Origin: Syncephalis fuscata
Lineage: Eukaryota; Zoopagomycota; Zoopagomycetes; Zoopagales; Piptocephalidaceae
Reading direction: 5' to 3'
Length of the DNA stretch: 64,000 nt
NCBI GenBank assembly: GCA_025786725.1
Contig: JAHLTZ010000049.1
Coordinates: forward strand, 57,474 to 121,473
The translations under genes were made by a program, and so were the position numbers. The notes beneath the pieces are model-generated. The model had not been told where the DNA came from. It worked only from the letters and a program-made list of their open reading frames with translations, and made no database searches. Of the stretch, positions 24,863 through 38,134 are shown piece after piece (position 1 is the first letter of the stretch; the number at the start of each line of letters is the position of its first letter).

Positions 24863-24981
24863 CCGTTTTAAAATACTCAGCCTAAATACATTCTATTTGC
24901 AGTTCGTCATGCTATTCTAGTCAGTCCAAAGGCCTGCTACTTCTTAAACAACTGCTTCATTCGTTTAGTTCTATTTCCATC
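24863..24981 (+). promoter_or_regulatory. Conserved upstream block of the F-box-like family
   Basis: The 120 bases before the ATG of copy 2 are conserved before copies 1 (about 10058-10184), 3 (about 28535-28659) and 4 (about 53930-53803, minus strand), including ATTCTATTTGCAGTTCGTCA and the leader TTCGTTTAG followed by TTCTATTTCCATC. Promoter and leader were therefore duplicated with the coding sequence. Activity is inferred, not shown. Confidence 0.55.
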
Positions 24982-26628
24982 ATGTCGACTCATAATAACA
25001 ACACACCGCCAAAGATATGGCAAATTGTCGAGATAGTTCATCATATATTGTCGTTGAGTGAAGCCACTGCCATTATTGCTTTGGCACGCACTTGTAAAGT
25101 ATTGTATAATTCTATTAATCGCAATAGCTTATGGCTTCAACTATACCAGCGTGATTTCCCTCGTGATATCAATACCGATATTGACTGGTCAGAATGGCAA
25201 TTAGAACAAGAACGAGGGGCGAAGGCATCAAAATTGACTTGGTTTCAACGGTTTAATCGATTCATCAGCATAAATTCAAATTGGCAATTAAAGCAAGAGC
25301 AAAAAGTAGATATTGCGGCAAGAGATACTGAAAATAAACCCCCACCAAGGTTTAATTGGTTCCAGCGATACGATCAGCGCATGAACACGGGATTGAATTG
25401 GCAAAAGAACAAGCCAACATCAGCAATTTATTTAAAATCATTTGATGATGACTTGTATCTACAACTTGGCATGTATAGAATCATGGCAAGTTATCCTGGC
25501 TGGTTTGCAATAGAACTTTTTGTTAAGTCTAAGGTTAATTTAATTGAGCTTTTACCAAAAAATAAGACCAAAACATATTCGCTAGATGTGGATAAAACCA
25601 ATTTAAAAGCAATAGAAAGAGTGAAGTTTTATCAAGGTCAACAAGTAGATGATACTGATAAAGGCATGCGTGTAATTCTATATCTAGAGTATTCCGGAGA
25701 CAATCCAAAAGTATTTCAAATATGGAACGTAATTAATTGTCAACTGCTACAGTCTATAAATTTCAATGGCGATTGGGATGGTAGAATTATAAATGCATCG
25801 TTGCTTGTTTTTAAGGCTCGAAACCCTGTTACCGCACAAATACTTTATAGCAATGTTTCAAAATCACAAGTACATGACCCTCAGCCCATCAGTGTTTCAA
25901 TGATCGGTCATTGCGATAAATTTAATATACACACGGTGAACAACAACGAAATGGTTATCCTGCAATACACTGTTGTGGAAGAAAGAATCGTATATAAGGT
26001 GCTACGTGTGTTATTAACCCCTGATGCCAACTTATTGGTGACCGATTACGATACATTACAAATGACTGAGATTACCGCAGGTTGTTTGGAACTACCCGAT
26101 GACGCGTCCATACAGCAAGTAAAAGTTTATTCAATTGACAGCGATCGATTATTATTCTACTGCATCCTTTATCAAGTTGAAAGGAATCTCGATAGCTATG
26201 TGGAAAGTTGGAAATATGGCATTATAGTAATTTCTTTAAGCAAAGGAACTATTTTCAAACATTTTTATGTATCAAGTAGCCATAAGTGTGTGATTTTAAT
26301 TCCAACACATAATTTAGTCGTATTATACACGAAATGCAGTTTGCCATTTACTATTATTTCGTTATTGGATGGGCAAATTCAGCGTCGCATCAGTATGAGG
26401 CCCTTGTGTGATGAATTTTGTCAATTTCAGCATCTTATGGATACAAAAATCATCAACTATAATTATAAGACTAACCAATATTGTATTATTGATGTTGTAA
26501 CGGGTAATATAAACGTTTATTCATTTCCAATACCAAATGTACTGCGTTGTACATCTGCATTTGGTCACATGCTACTGATGACTAATAAGATAATTTCCAT
26601 TACAAACTTTGTACCAGAATTGAATTAA
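24982..26628 (+). CDS. F-box-like protein, intact family copy 2
   Basis: 548 residues, single exon, the only unbroken member of a four-copy family in the window. F-box-like helices occupy about residues 9-60 (PPKIWQIVEIVHHILSLSEA, LARTCKVLYNSINRNSLWL, LYQRDFP). A QxxW-rich linker follows in which WFQR/NWQ units recur (residues about 85-150), then a long beta-rich region with WN-type repeats (KVFQIWNVINCQLLQSI and similar) that could fold as a propeller. A Skp1-binding adaptor role is the natural hypothesis. No catalytic motif is visible. An alternative is a lineage-specific family of unknown function with only superficial F-box similarity. Lack of introns suggests expansion by DNA duplication of an intronless founder or by retroposition. 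Confidence 0.72.
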   Translation: MSTHNNNTPPKIWQIVEIVHHILSLSEATAIIALARTCKVLYNSINRNSLWLQLYQRDFPRDINTDIDWSEWQLEQERGAKASKLTWFQRFNRFISINSNWQLKQEQKVDIAARDTENKPPPRFNWFQRYDQRMNTGLNWQKNKPTSAIYLKSFDDDLYLQLGMYRIMASYPGWFAIELFVKSKVNLIELLPKNKTKTYSLDVDKTNLKAIERVKFYQGQQVDDTDKGMRVILYLEYSGDNPKVFQIWNVINCQLLQSINFNGDWDGRIINASLLVFKARNPVTAQILYSNVSKSQVHDPQPISVSMIGHCDKFNIHTVNNNEMVILQYTVVEERIVYKVLRVLLTPDANLLVTDYDTLQMTEITAGCLELPDDASIQQVKVYSIDSDRLLFYCILYQVERNLDSYVESWKYGIIVISLSKGTIFKHFYVSSSHKCVILIPTHNLVVLYTKCSLPFTIISLLDGQIQRRISMRPLCDEFCQFQHLMDTKIINYNYKTNQYCIIDVVTGNINVYSFPIPNVLRCTSAFGHMLLMTNKIISITNFVPELN

Positions 26629-27366
26629 GTTTATTAAATAATCATTTATATACTATTATTACTGTAATTATGATAATAAATATATCTTTAACTTTATAAA
26701 GTGTACATTTAATGTAAAAACCATAATGATATGAGGTAAAACGATATTAGTAAAGTAGTGAAAATAATGAAAATAAGTTATAATGAATAAAATTTGATTT
26801 ATTTAAGTGTCGATGTATTATATAATATATTATTAGTAAACTAATTAAATAGTAGAAAAATAAAGTCGTTTCACAATAAACTTCAGTATATGATTGTAAT
26901 AAATTATAATGCTGTTGTAGAAATATAGTAAATTAATAGACATATATATAATGTAGAAAGTGAATTAGAATAAATTAGCTATTTTATTAGCAATAATAAT
27001 CAATCGGTGATACAACTATTTTATATATAATTGAAAAATAATATCTGGAATATAGCGAAAAGTGCATAAATATTAATTCCAAGCGTTTGAAGAATTAGAT
27101 AATTATAATTACCAATATTATAATGGCAGTGATAAAGCATATTAATCTACAACGCAGTATAGAAAATGAAGTAATGGTTTACAAACTAAGTAAATAAACA
27201 GCAAGTTAGGTTGAATTAAATTACAGTACCGAGCGTTGCCCTAGTTATAAAACTGGAATGTATATATCGTTTTTATATTCGCAGTACATAGGTAGCATGC
27301 CCAATATAAATACACGCATGATTGTTTATTTCTTAATAGTTTATTGATCTTTACTCTATTGCTACT
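26629..27366. other. Intergenic, AT-rich
   Basis: Very AT-rich DNA between F-box-like copy 2 and the inverted duplication. No gene is supportable. Parts around 26880-27240 resemble in composition and short words the DNA at 28380-28520, suggesting that older duplicated flanks of the F-box-like genes persist here. Confidence 0.4.
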
Positions 27367-28975
27367 TATTTATATTCAGATTGGCCCTTGCAACAACGTA
27401 TTACCTTTGTAATCGTTTTAATCTATATAGCTCTATTGTAATTGTGTGTGTATTGTTATATTTACACGGTTAATCTACCACTTATTATTATAACAGATAA
27501 GATAACATTTTACTTGGTTGTTTTATTAATGTTAATGCTGTTTAATTAACATTACAATTTATTAATAATTGGTATGATTTGATGGCCAATTGGTTATATT
27601 TAATAATATTTGTGCAATTGAGCTAGACATTCGTTCTAGTAAACAGGAATTGGGCGGTGAATGACGTCAATGGTGAAAATACTCATTATTATAATTTATT
27701 ATTCAGTACATATAGGTATATCCGTTCATCTATAACATTAGCAATCTGCCCTATACTATTATATATCATTATATGCTATATTAAATACATCTTATTTATT
27801 ATACTTCAGCACACTTCGCCCAGCACACTCATTGCGTTATATGCACTATAGCTTTAGCGCCGTTATTTATGCTTTTACATCGTGTATTTATTGTTACCGC
27901 TCTAGTTTAAAGAATGTATTTTAAATGATCAAGTATCACTTTACCCTAAAGTTATTCTAATGCTTTAGCTTTTGGTTTTTGCTTATACTTATTCTAAGGC
28001 TTGGAATACAGTGTGTTATTTAATTAGTATTGATCTGATAATAAACTTATTCCTTACCGGCACTAATTGTTACAGTTTAGCTACATCAAACTGAATAGCT
28101 TGTAAGATGCTATGTATAAATAACATGGACTAAGAACTTATTGTCATTATTGGTATTAAATACAGCTATCATTTCATAGTAAACAAATATTTACATGTAA
28201 TAGTTTTGTAATAGTTGTTGTTAATAATTAGTACTGATGTTTGATATATATTGTTTTGTGATCGTTTATATGCTATATTGACAAACCATATGATGTATTT
28301 CCTAGACACACTATCATAGCAATATAATTGCAATATTAGAATGGTAATAATGCAGAATTATTATCAGTAAATTATGCAATAAATGTATGTTTATATATAA
28401 AGTTGGTATTTATAAAACATATTAACCTACAACGCAATATATGAAATAAAGTAATAGTTTTCAAACTAAATACATAAACTATATTAAATTAAACTAAAGT
28501 ATGTATATAAAACCAAATCATTTTACAAAAAAATGATTACCAGTTTTAAAATATTCAGGCTAGATGCATTCTATTTGCAGTTCGTCATGCTATTCTAGTC
28601 AGTCCAAAGGTCTGTTATCTTTCAAACAACTGCTTCATTCGTTTAGTTCTATTTCCATCATGTCGACTCATAATACAACACACCGCCAAAGATATGGCAA
28701 ATTGTCGAGATATTCATCATATATTGTCGTTGAGTGAAGCCACTGCCATTATTGCTTTGGCACGCACTTGTAAAGTATTGTATAATTCTATTAATCGCAA
28801 TAGTTTATGGCTTCAACTATACCAGCGTGATTTTCCTCGTAATATCAATACCGATATTGACTGGTAAAATGGCAATTAGAACAAAAGCAACAAGTGGCAG
28901 GAACAGTAACTGGCACGGATAACGAAGTAGCAACAAATGTACTTGGTTTCAACTATACAACCAGCGTATGAACAC
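27367..28975 (+). repeat. Inverted duplication, left copy
   Basis: This segment is nearly identical to the reverse complement of 53487-55100. It includes non-coding DNA (27367-28530), the F-box upstream block and the first about 310 bases of F-box-like copy 3. Outside both edges similarity falls sharply: on the left it ends in TATTTATAT, and on the right the two gene copies continue as ordinary diverged paralogs. A 64-residue open frame at 27657-27851 is present in both copies with one difference but shows no protein-family features. Confidence 0.85.
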
Positions 28976-30053
28976 AGATTAAATTGGCAAAAGAACGAGC
29001 CATCATTGACAATTCATCTAGAATTCTATAATATATTTGATGTATTATTTTCTATAAAATCAATTATTGCAAATTATTCTGGCTAGTTTGCAATTGCAAA
29101 ATCAAAAAATATGGTCAGAACGTATTCGTTAGATCTGGGTAGAACCAATTTAATTTTTATAAAAAACATAGCCTTTTATCAGTATCAACACCAAGTAGAT
29201 GCCGCTGATGATGGCACACGTGTAATCCTACTTCTAAACTGTACTGGGACTTTATCAAAAATACTTTAGATATATAACGCAAATAATTGTCAACTGTTGC
29301 AGTTTATTGATTTTGATGGCAAATGGGACGGCAGAATCATAGGTGCATCTGTGCTATCTTCCAAATTTCAAGACTTTGGTATTACTCAACTATTCTATAG
29401 CAATATTTTAAAAACACAAGTATACAAGCTTCAATTCATTAATGTCGCCAACATTGGCGATAAAGAAAAGTTTAAAATACACGTAATGAACGACAATGAA
29501 GTAATTTTTTACAATACACTGGCTTGGGAATGAGACCATTGTATAACACGCGTGTTGTTAACTCCTGATGTCAAATTGTTGACGAGCGATCACAGCACAG
29601 CACAACTAATAGAAATTACAGCGGATTATGTAGAGTTTTCAGTAATGCAATAATAGTTCAAAAGGAATTGCATTTAATTAATCATGATCGCATATTGCTT
29701 TTCTGCAGCTTTTGTCTAGCCGAGAGAACTTTGAGTGACATTATAGCGAATTGGCAACGCTACAGCAGAGTGATTTCTTTAAACAAAAAAGTCATTTTTG
29801 AGCATTGCTATCCAGCAGAAAAACTCGAGGATTTTATTTTAGCTCCAGCACGTAACTTGGCCGTATTTAACTCGAGCATCCGCCACAAATTTGTCATTAT
29901 TTCATTATTGGATGGAGAAATTAAGTGCAACATCGATATAAGTATTACACACAGTACACAGTATCACTTTCTTATAAAGTTGAATTCGGTTACATACTAT
30001 TAATAAGTAAGAAGACAAAGCTCATTACAAGTTTTGTATTTGAATTAACTAAA
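28660..30053 (+). pseudogene. F-box-like family copy 3, decayed
   Basis: Starts with the same leader and ATG as copy 2 but loses one base in the seventh codon region (AATAACAAC against AATACAAC), loses further bases soon after (GAGATAGTTC against GAGATATTC), and has a stop where copy 2 has DWSEW (TGGTAA at 28863). Later parts remain recognisable in shifting frames: WDGRIIGASVLSSKFQD (about 29326-29380), HLINHDRILLF (from 29670) and the C-terminal ISLLDGEIKCNIDIS (to about 29945). The region coding for about 80 residues before the C-terminus is also missing. Multiple independent lesions make this a true pseudogene. Confidence 0.85.
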
Positions 30054-30179
30054 CTTTATAACTATATTTAATAGTATTATTTAGTCTCAGATTTCTCACT
30101 AATATATCAATACATTGGTATCAATTTCACATAATAATGATTACACTCGTTCTCTATTCTACTTTTTTCTATTGCTCTA

Positions 30180-30699
30180 ATGACGACGAATGCATTGGAA
30201 TCTTCAAAAAACCCGGCTGTTTTACGCTTTCTAGCCGAAGTGGCACAAGCCCGTAAAGAAGCTGTCATTTCACGCTCATCGTCAACAACTACGGCCAATC
30301 CCTCTATTGTCATTCAATCGATAGAGAAACCCGACAACAACACTGCTTGTTTAATAGATAATACGGAGCGGTCGCCTGGTATCTATCGTCAAAATGGCCA
30401 GGTAATTAATTACTATTCCACAATACTATTTATTAATATATTTTTACTATTTAGTGGAAGTACAGTTACCACCAACACCTATACGCCCATCATCAAAAGA
30501 GTGCTGTGGTAGTCGATGTCGTCCTTGTATATTTGATACATTTAGAGAAACGCAGAAACAACATAAACAACTAGTTGAACGTATTCATACACTACATGCA
30601 CTTATTAAATCACACACCATTGATAAAGACGCCAATCTAGTAGATATTGAAGATATAGTTACCAAAGAAGACGGTGATGTCATTATAATAAATCATTGA
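30180..30699 (+). CDS. Oxidoreductase-like domain protein (OXLD1-like)
   Basis: Two exons, 30180-30401 and 30466-30699, 151 aa. The first AG after the intron would break the frame. The acceptor after GTACAG keeps it and joins the conserved block as QLPPTPIRPSSKECCGSRCRPCIFDTF, the hallmark of the oxidoreductase-like N-terminal domain (PF09791): PPxPxRP followed by CCGSxCxxC. Proteins of this family are small and often mitochondrial, and their biochemical role is poorly defined. The cysteine cluster could bind metal. The N-terminal 75 residues are basic and Ser/Thr-rich and might target mitochondria. The stop lies 27 bases from the convergent UTP10 stop. Confidence 0.82.
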
Positions 30700-30726
30700 T
30701 TGTATTTATTAATTTCTGTAATTAAT

Positions 30727-33700
30727 CTAATCAAAATATTTCTGTAATGGTTCACCCAAATGACGTTCAATGACTGCCATCACTTGTTGTGTAGTACGCT
30801 CCACCAGAATATCATCATCTACAACGTTCATATTATTAATAAACGCTAATCTACCCTATCCTATTATAATAGTACTCACCTTCCATTAATTCAGCTAGGA
30901 ATGGAATTGTTTCAGGTAGAAGAATAAGGAATTCCTCACCCAAACGGTCATAAAACTCGCGCACTGCTTCTAATGCTGCCACTCTAACTACTGGTCGGTC
31001 GTCGCGTGTATTCAGCAACACTTGAGCATTTAATGGCTTCCATACCACATCAGTACCCGAAGTGACTGCCAACTGTCCCAAACACGGCACCAACTGCTCC
31101 TTCATTCTTGTCTATTATATCATAAATCATATTAGAACTAGTCTATAGCTATTCCATATCTACTTACCAAATACGTGTCATCTTCTTCGTTATCTCCAAT
31201 ACAGCTTAGTTGATGCACTAGTGGTGCTAGTATCTTCTCGGATAAGTGAGTGGTCCAGAACCCGTCATTATCATAGAGTAGACACTTGGACAAGCCTCCC
31301 ACTAAGAGAGACCACAACTCTATCGACGGTAGTTGATTCAATTTACCAATAACATCATCCAATATATAGACATAATAAGGAACAACAATAGATTTAAGCT
31401 GATCTAATAGCTGATCAATGAATCTGTAGAAGAATTTTTGACGAGGTATTTGATCAGATACCGGAACATGTACACCCATGGCCCATTCAACGGCTTTAAG
31501 GAATATGGGTTTGAACATAGTCTCGTTCAATTTCATAACCATTTGCAAGAAAGCATTAATAACACTTGTTTCCAACTGATCACAAGTCTATAGTAGATAC
31601 TATTAGTATATCTGTACAGTATAACTAGTATACGGCTTACCTTGCTATCAAAGGAATTGACACGTCTAATGTCAAATAGCTGTAAAAAGAACTTAAATAT
31701 TGGCTTGTAGTGTTGTTGAAGTGTATTTCTGTCCATCACCTCAATCACTTTACCCAAGAATTGATAATAAGCCAATAAAGACTAACAAAATGTTAATACA
31801 ACATCAATACAATACAACGCTATTAATCCATACTTACCGGAGTACCATTATCAATGAGAGAAGTGTAGATGTCAAATGTAGGGGCCAGTAATAGACGTGG
31901 GGGCACATGAAGTGCTAATTGTTGAATAACTAAATGGGCCCGTATACTCACTTGATCACCATGACCACCCACTACAGATGGATCTAGTAGGTGGCGTAGA
32001 ATAGAGGGTAGATACGGTCCCATAAACACAGACATGTGTCTAGCCATAACATCAATCAATCCCAGTAGACTAAGACGCATCAACGTAGTGGATTGTGTCT
32101 CTGTAGATGTATCCATGGCTGTGGCTGTGGCTGTAGATTGCTGTTCCATATAGTTTACTACAATAGGCATAAACTTGGGCAGTAGTGGCACTACACGTGG
32201 ACCCAACTCTCTACAGTACACGCTAAGACATATAATACTAGAGGCGGCCACTTGTCTGTTCTCGTGACCAAGAGCCCATTCACCAGTAATAACGGCCAAT
32301 ACATCAATAAAGGCGGTAGGATCAGTACGGCCAAAGTGTTTAACCAACAGAGCCAGACTGACAAGCGCCGTCTGTTTATTAATAGCCACCTAGAAATATA
32401 ATTAACTATTAATAATTACCACCACTTATTAACAATGATCCACTTACTTCAATGGCTTCACGGTCCTTTGGTTTCGCTTTAATGGCAATCATCGCTGTTA
32501 AGTGAGGCAACATACCAAGGAATAGTTCCTTTTCAGTTATTTCAACACCTTCATCTAACGCTTCAACCTTCTCATTAAATAGCAACATTGATTTACGGCG
32601 AATAGATGGATTCTCGTGTTTAAGCAACTCGCTTACAATACGCATAAATGTAGGTAGTGTAAGTAGTCGGTGTACATTGTTAAGTACATCGTTGCCTAGT
32701 CGAGCAATACCTCTCCAGTATTTAATAACTGAAGTGGTGGATTGACCAGTAGCCATTAGAGATCTCTCATGGGCCAGTAGTGTATCTACTAGAGAGAGAA
32801 GTGATTCAGATAGTGTCAAATAGTACTCTTCTAACGAATTAGATGTTGATTCAATTAATTGATTGAGGAAGGGACGGCTCTCCAGTAATTGTCGAGCAAA
32901 CTCAAGTGTGGCCCATTTCAATTGACGGATTTGCTTATTAGTAGCTAATTTTCTATAATAAAATATGAGTTAATTAATTAGTTGATTAATTGACTGATTG
33001 ATTGCTAACATTAGTGGACTTACTTTAGTGGTTCTGGCATGTTGTCCACTAATTCATTAGGCGTAGTGTCAAGTGTCGTCACTAATTGATGCAACATCTA
33101 CATAGAATACATAGAATACATTAACATTAACACTAGCAACAATATCATTTGTACATACCTTTAGTTGAGTAGAGGCTGTGGAGTGTTCAGATACTTGTCG
33201 ACAGAACTCCATTAATGTATCGGCATCTTCGGTTGATTTAGACATTCTATCGGTATATTTAATCAATAGAAGTAGCAATACTTGATGCAAGTGTTCATCT
33301 GCACCTAGTGTGCTCACTAGAACAGAGAAGAGACGTAGACGACGATGACGTGGAATATGGAAGAAGGCATCAACAAAGATATCCATTAATCCACGTGTAT
33401 TCTGTCGACTATTAGTAGCCATCAGTGGTGGAATAATCTTCTCTAATGTCTATATATGTATCTATTAGTATCGTATACAAATACTAATGAGCAACTTACT
33501 TGTTGAATAATGTGGAAGCTGTAGTTGTCATCTTGTCGTAATACACTGGCACCCATAAAAGTAAACACTGGCATGATATTCTGCAATACTAGATCGGGCT
33601 GCACAGAAGCTAGTGAAGCGAGTAACAGCAGAGCTTGACCGTGTATCTGTGGATTAGTAGTACCACGAATACATTGCACAACTAGATCAACTCTAATACG

Positions 33701-36700
33701 ACTAGCATCCAATGAAGGTGCTGCTTCTCCACCCTCAGTACTTTGTAGTAGTAGTTGTCGAATAATACGCGTTAGACCAGAGAGTATCAGCTGGTTGACA
33801 TAATCAAGTACAACTCTAGTCTCACTCGTCTCACCCGACAGCATAATAGCGAGTAGATCAAATAGAGGCAATACTAATTGTATTTCATCTCCAGTGACAT
33901 CTCTATACTGTATTAATTCAAGTACAACAGTAATACGCTGAATAGCCGTGGTAGATGATGTGGCGGCACCCGTGACGTCAGTGTCATCAGAGACTAGTTT
34001 GGATCGCTTAGTGTGTTGAGCAGTATTGGCTTCAGTGGCTAGTATTTCTTGACACTGTAGTAATTCATAGGCTAGTACCGTGCAGGAGGCATAGATATGC
34101 TTAATAACACGACGTGCTTCAATGGCTACATTTGCTTGTTCAGTTAGTGTAAGTTGTACCAATTGCGAGAATAGTTGCTGTTGGCGCACTTCACTAAGAA
34201 CAGCAAAGAAATCACGTGTAATTACTGCGAGTGTTGTTCGTTGTAGATGTTCACGGTCAACATCAGATAGACTAGTGATGGTTGTCAGGCCACTAAGTAG
34301 GCTGAATAGCGCCTTTCTAGCATTGGACCCTTTAACGTTAATCTGTGAAGCAGATACAGCATCGAAGCTGTATAAAATTCCTCCAAATACGTAATAGAGG
34401 GTGGTGATGACAGAATAAGTGGTGCTAAATGACGTAATTTCAATGGACTCTGAACTGCTCGTACAATCTGCAATAGACGTGTACGTAAAACGGTCGATGG
34501 TTCGGCCACAATACTTGATAGAATAAACGATAGCCATATTTCTGTTTGTCTACATAAATACTATTAGTATGGATTGATTAATATTAAAGTGCAATTACCT
34601 GGAGCGATCGTTAGAGTCGTTTAATAGAATAGATAGATGATTGGGCAGACACTCAATATCTACCAGTAATTCGGCTCTCTTCTCTAGCAATTGCTGTGTC
34701 ATGACCATTGCTTCATTGGTGGGCAGATAGAGTAAATGCTCTGAGCCGGTGGAGCCATAAAGTGTGGATTGATCATAAATAGCCGCTAATGTGTCACGCT
34801 TCTTACTCTTCTTTTTATTCTTCTTGCCATCTGTAGATTCGATTGATGACTGCAGTGAAGTGTACACTGTATGCAGCGACTCTAAGCATTGCATAGCCAG
34901 TTGGCGTATCGTCTTGTCCGAGTCCATTAATGCGCTCATTAACCAAGGTAGATAGAGTTGGAAGTCGGCCATATCTCCTGGCTGCTTCTCATAGCTCTTC
35001 CAGTAGACTGAGGCAATTTCTAAACTGCGAATACGGGTCAGTAGTGAAATGGACGGTTCTGACCAAATGCTTGATAAGAAGGCCAATGGTGATTTGGCTA
35101 AATGCAGCGAGAATAGTGCTTTAACAACTATTTGGAATGGCATAAGATCTTCTTCTTGGTGAACAGCTAGGAAGAGTGTACGTACAGTGTTGGCATAGAG
35201 GGTAGACACTGTCGTTGTACCTTCATCTTCCGAGTGCACTGTATGCCAGCATACATCAGTAGATGGCGGTGTGAGCTGTACAACAATACAATGAAGTGAC
35301 CACACTACAGCTGCTGGTAAATAGTCAGCTAGCGTATCGGTGGGCACCAATTGATCGTATAATTGCTCGGCTGATTCTTCTGGTGAAAGCTTTGCTAAAC
35401 GTGTTACTAATTCGCTAGCCACAAAGGAGAACTCTCTATCGGCCAAACGTTCGCGTAATAGTCGAGTAATTTGTCCAGCTAATAGATAAGCTTGCTGTGT
35501 TTGTAGTTTAGCATCTAGTTGGTTTACATATAAATAATAGTAGGTTTAATATTTAGTAATCTAGACTAGTTAAACTTACCTTGCTTTGTATGCTCTAATA
35601 CACTTTTAACGGTCAATAAGGCAAATAACACAGCTCGATCATTTCCATGCTGTAAATAGTTCAACAAATACTCCGTCTTTCCTTCTTTCACTAATTGACG
35701 AGCGATAAAGTCGATATATAGTGAATTGTATGGTGGTAATTGACGTGGGTGCTTATTGGCCAATTCAGTATAGCCATTTAGTAGTGAATGGCCTATTAAA
35801 CCTGATTTAGCAGTAGCAGCAACTAGGTTGTTATTAGAAGGTTGATATAGCAAAGGCAGAACGAGTGCAACCATTGCATCCCAATGCTCTCTGTGTTGTT
35901 TTGTCGCTAAATGCTCTATAACATAGAATGCAGCTATGGCTGAACACTTATTGTCAGCTATAATAAGCTGTTTAAGCACAGGGAATAAAACACTGAATGG
36001 AATCCATTGATCAAGTTGCGGTAAGGCAAGTACAGTAGAGATCATTTCTTTGTCATCTTCAGATTGTAGGCGAGTTAGTAGGACTTGTTGAATGAATTCA
36101 GCATCCGTCTAAATGAATGGTTAATAGCTGTTAGTTAGACAATTGCTATAAACCTACTGAAGATTGAGTGTTACAAGGTGATTGTTGCATTAGATTGGCC
36201 AGTTGATCAATAGCCAACATACGAATATCAGCATCAGCATGATTAAGAGCAAGGAATAGTGGTGTATCTGTTTCTTTTACTAACTGCTGGCCAGTGCCCT
36301 AATAATAATAACAGTAGTATATAGTTAATATAATAGATAGATTAATGGTAATAGTAGCAATTATTACCTTTAAAGTCGATGCTAGATAATTATATAGAGC
36401 ATTGTATTTTTGCACATCCAATTTGTATTTCTAACGCTTATTTAGATTATTATATAAATTAATAGAGTAATAACTAACCTTAAGTATTGTTTCAATAACA
36501 AGTGTAGCAATATCAGCATGCAATAAACGAATACGCTCTAAACAAGCAGTAACACCCGTAAATGTTGTTGTATCTTCTGTATTAAATTGGATTGAAGCTA
36601 CATGATGCAATAATTGCTCTGTAACAAATTTGAATGTCGTATCACTTAATGGAAGTGTACGTAATAGTTCTTCAATCATATGCCATCCTTGTTCAGTATC

Positions 36701-38134
36701 AATTCTATTATATGAATGTATTAATATTCATATACTATACATTTAACAATTAACACTTGCCTAATTAAAGCTTTAACAAAAATATGGATAAATGATGTAA
36801 TATCATAATTAGAACTGCAATCCAATAGAATAACTGGAACAAATTCACTATAATATGTATATTAGTTAATGTACGCATTAATTAGACGGTATATTTGACT
36901 TACGGTACAGAAAGCAATGATGTTGCTACTTTATCATTAAATGCATCTGGTGCGGTTTCTTGACAGCTTGTCAAGTGCAGTAAGCAAAGTGTTGCTTCCA
37001 TTTGTGATTCCTTTGTACTTGCACTCATAGGATTGACAATGCTGAGTATCAATTCAGTAAGCGCGGTGGCAGAAAAAGTGGCACGAGATGCCAATTGACT
37101 CAAAAGTATCAATGCCACAACCTATTTCATTTATATAAATATAACATATATATGTATATATAGTACTTCATTAATACTTACTCGAGTTTGATCATTAGAT
37201 GGTTGCAATAAACCATATGAGATAGTAGGCAACAGCAATGTAATAAGATTGTTATTGACTTGTTGGACTCGCTTTAACGTTAATACAGCAGTAGCAATAT
37301 AAAAGTTACACTGTGTTTTATGCGCCAATCCACGTTTAGCAGCCGATACCATCTAATAATAGATATAAGCAGACTATTAGTATAGCACTATAGCACGTAC
37401 TTGATCACCAATAATACGTAAAAGTGATAATTGGCGTGTACACTGTTCTACAAGTAGAGGACGTGCCAATGGACGAATAGGACGGCGGAGTGATCGAATA
37501 AACGACCAAATATCGTCATCTCTAAAGTCACTCGTTATTAGTATAGGATATGAAATAAAAACATACTATTACCTGAATTTCATTAATGAAGCCAATTTAG
37601 CAAATTGAGGTGTCTCATGGAATGGCAGTATACCCGCAAGCAATTCAGTGGTATTGAATTCATTGACACTATATAAACCATTAGTTATGAGTCTATAAAG
37701 TAGAATAATAGCTGTACCGGAAACGACGTAGAAGCCATTCAATGCATTTACCCGCCGATCGAGTTAGGAAATACTGCGATATACATTGTGCGAAAAGCGC
37801 AATACTTGTATTAAGCTGTGCATTCTCTTCTCGCGTCTATAATTACAATGGTATGAATAGGCTATATAATAGCTAGTTATTGCAATCAAATTACCTTTAG
37901 TGTACGATCGTATCCTTTCATAGCTGCACTGAATAGCGTATTACGGAATGGCGTGAATCGTTGCTGGTCAAGTTGCTCAAGCTCTGCTAGACCGGCACAA
38001 CCAAGGTCGTAAATAGAATCTAGATCATAATCGGCTGCTTGTTTAGCATCAAAGAGAAATGAAGTGGCAAACTTGTCACTGCCACGCTTCTCTACCGTAG
38101 CAATACGTGCTAATTGTGATGCTAACGAAGCCAT
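30727..38134 (-). CDS. UTP10: U3 snoRNP-associated HEAT-repeat protein UTP10/HEATR1
   Basis: Very large HEAT-repeat scaffold of the t-UTP/UTP-A complex, needed for rDNA transcription and 18S pre-rRNA processing in the nucleolus. The ATG at 38134 opens MASLASQLARIATVEKRG, the typical N-terminus, followed by FLFDAKQAADYDLDSIYDLG and FTPFRNTLFS. The BP28CT domain lies near the C-terminus (NETMFKPIFLKAVEWAM, about 31540-31490), and the last exon ends LQKYFD with a stop at 30727. About 20 short introns interrupt the gene. A nuclear-localisation-like KKNKKKSKKR run sits at about 34830-34800. At about 34373-34378 the frame shifts: the exon reads LAPLILSSPPSITYLEEF in one frame, and ILYSFDAVSASQINVKGSNA continues only in the next, equal to one missing base in a T run. 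Since the gene is essential in known eukaryotes, a sequence error is likely. Confidence 0.88.

Noticed and set aside
27657-27851. 64-residue frame duplicated at 54609-54803
   Set aside because: Conserved only because it lies within the near-identical inverted duplication; low complexity with no recognisable domain.
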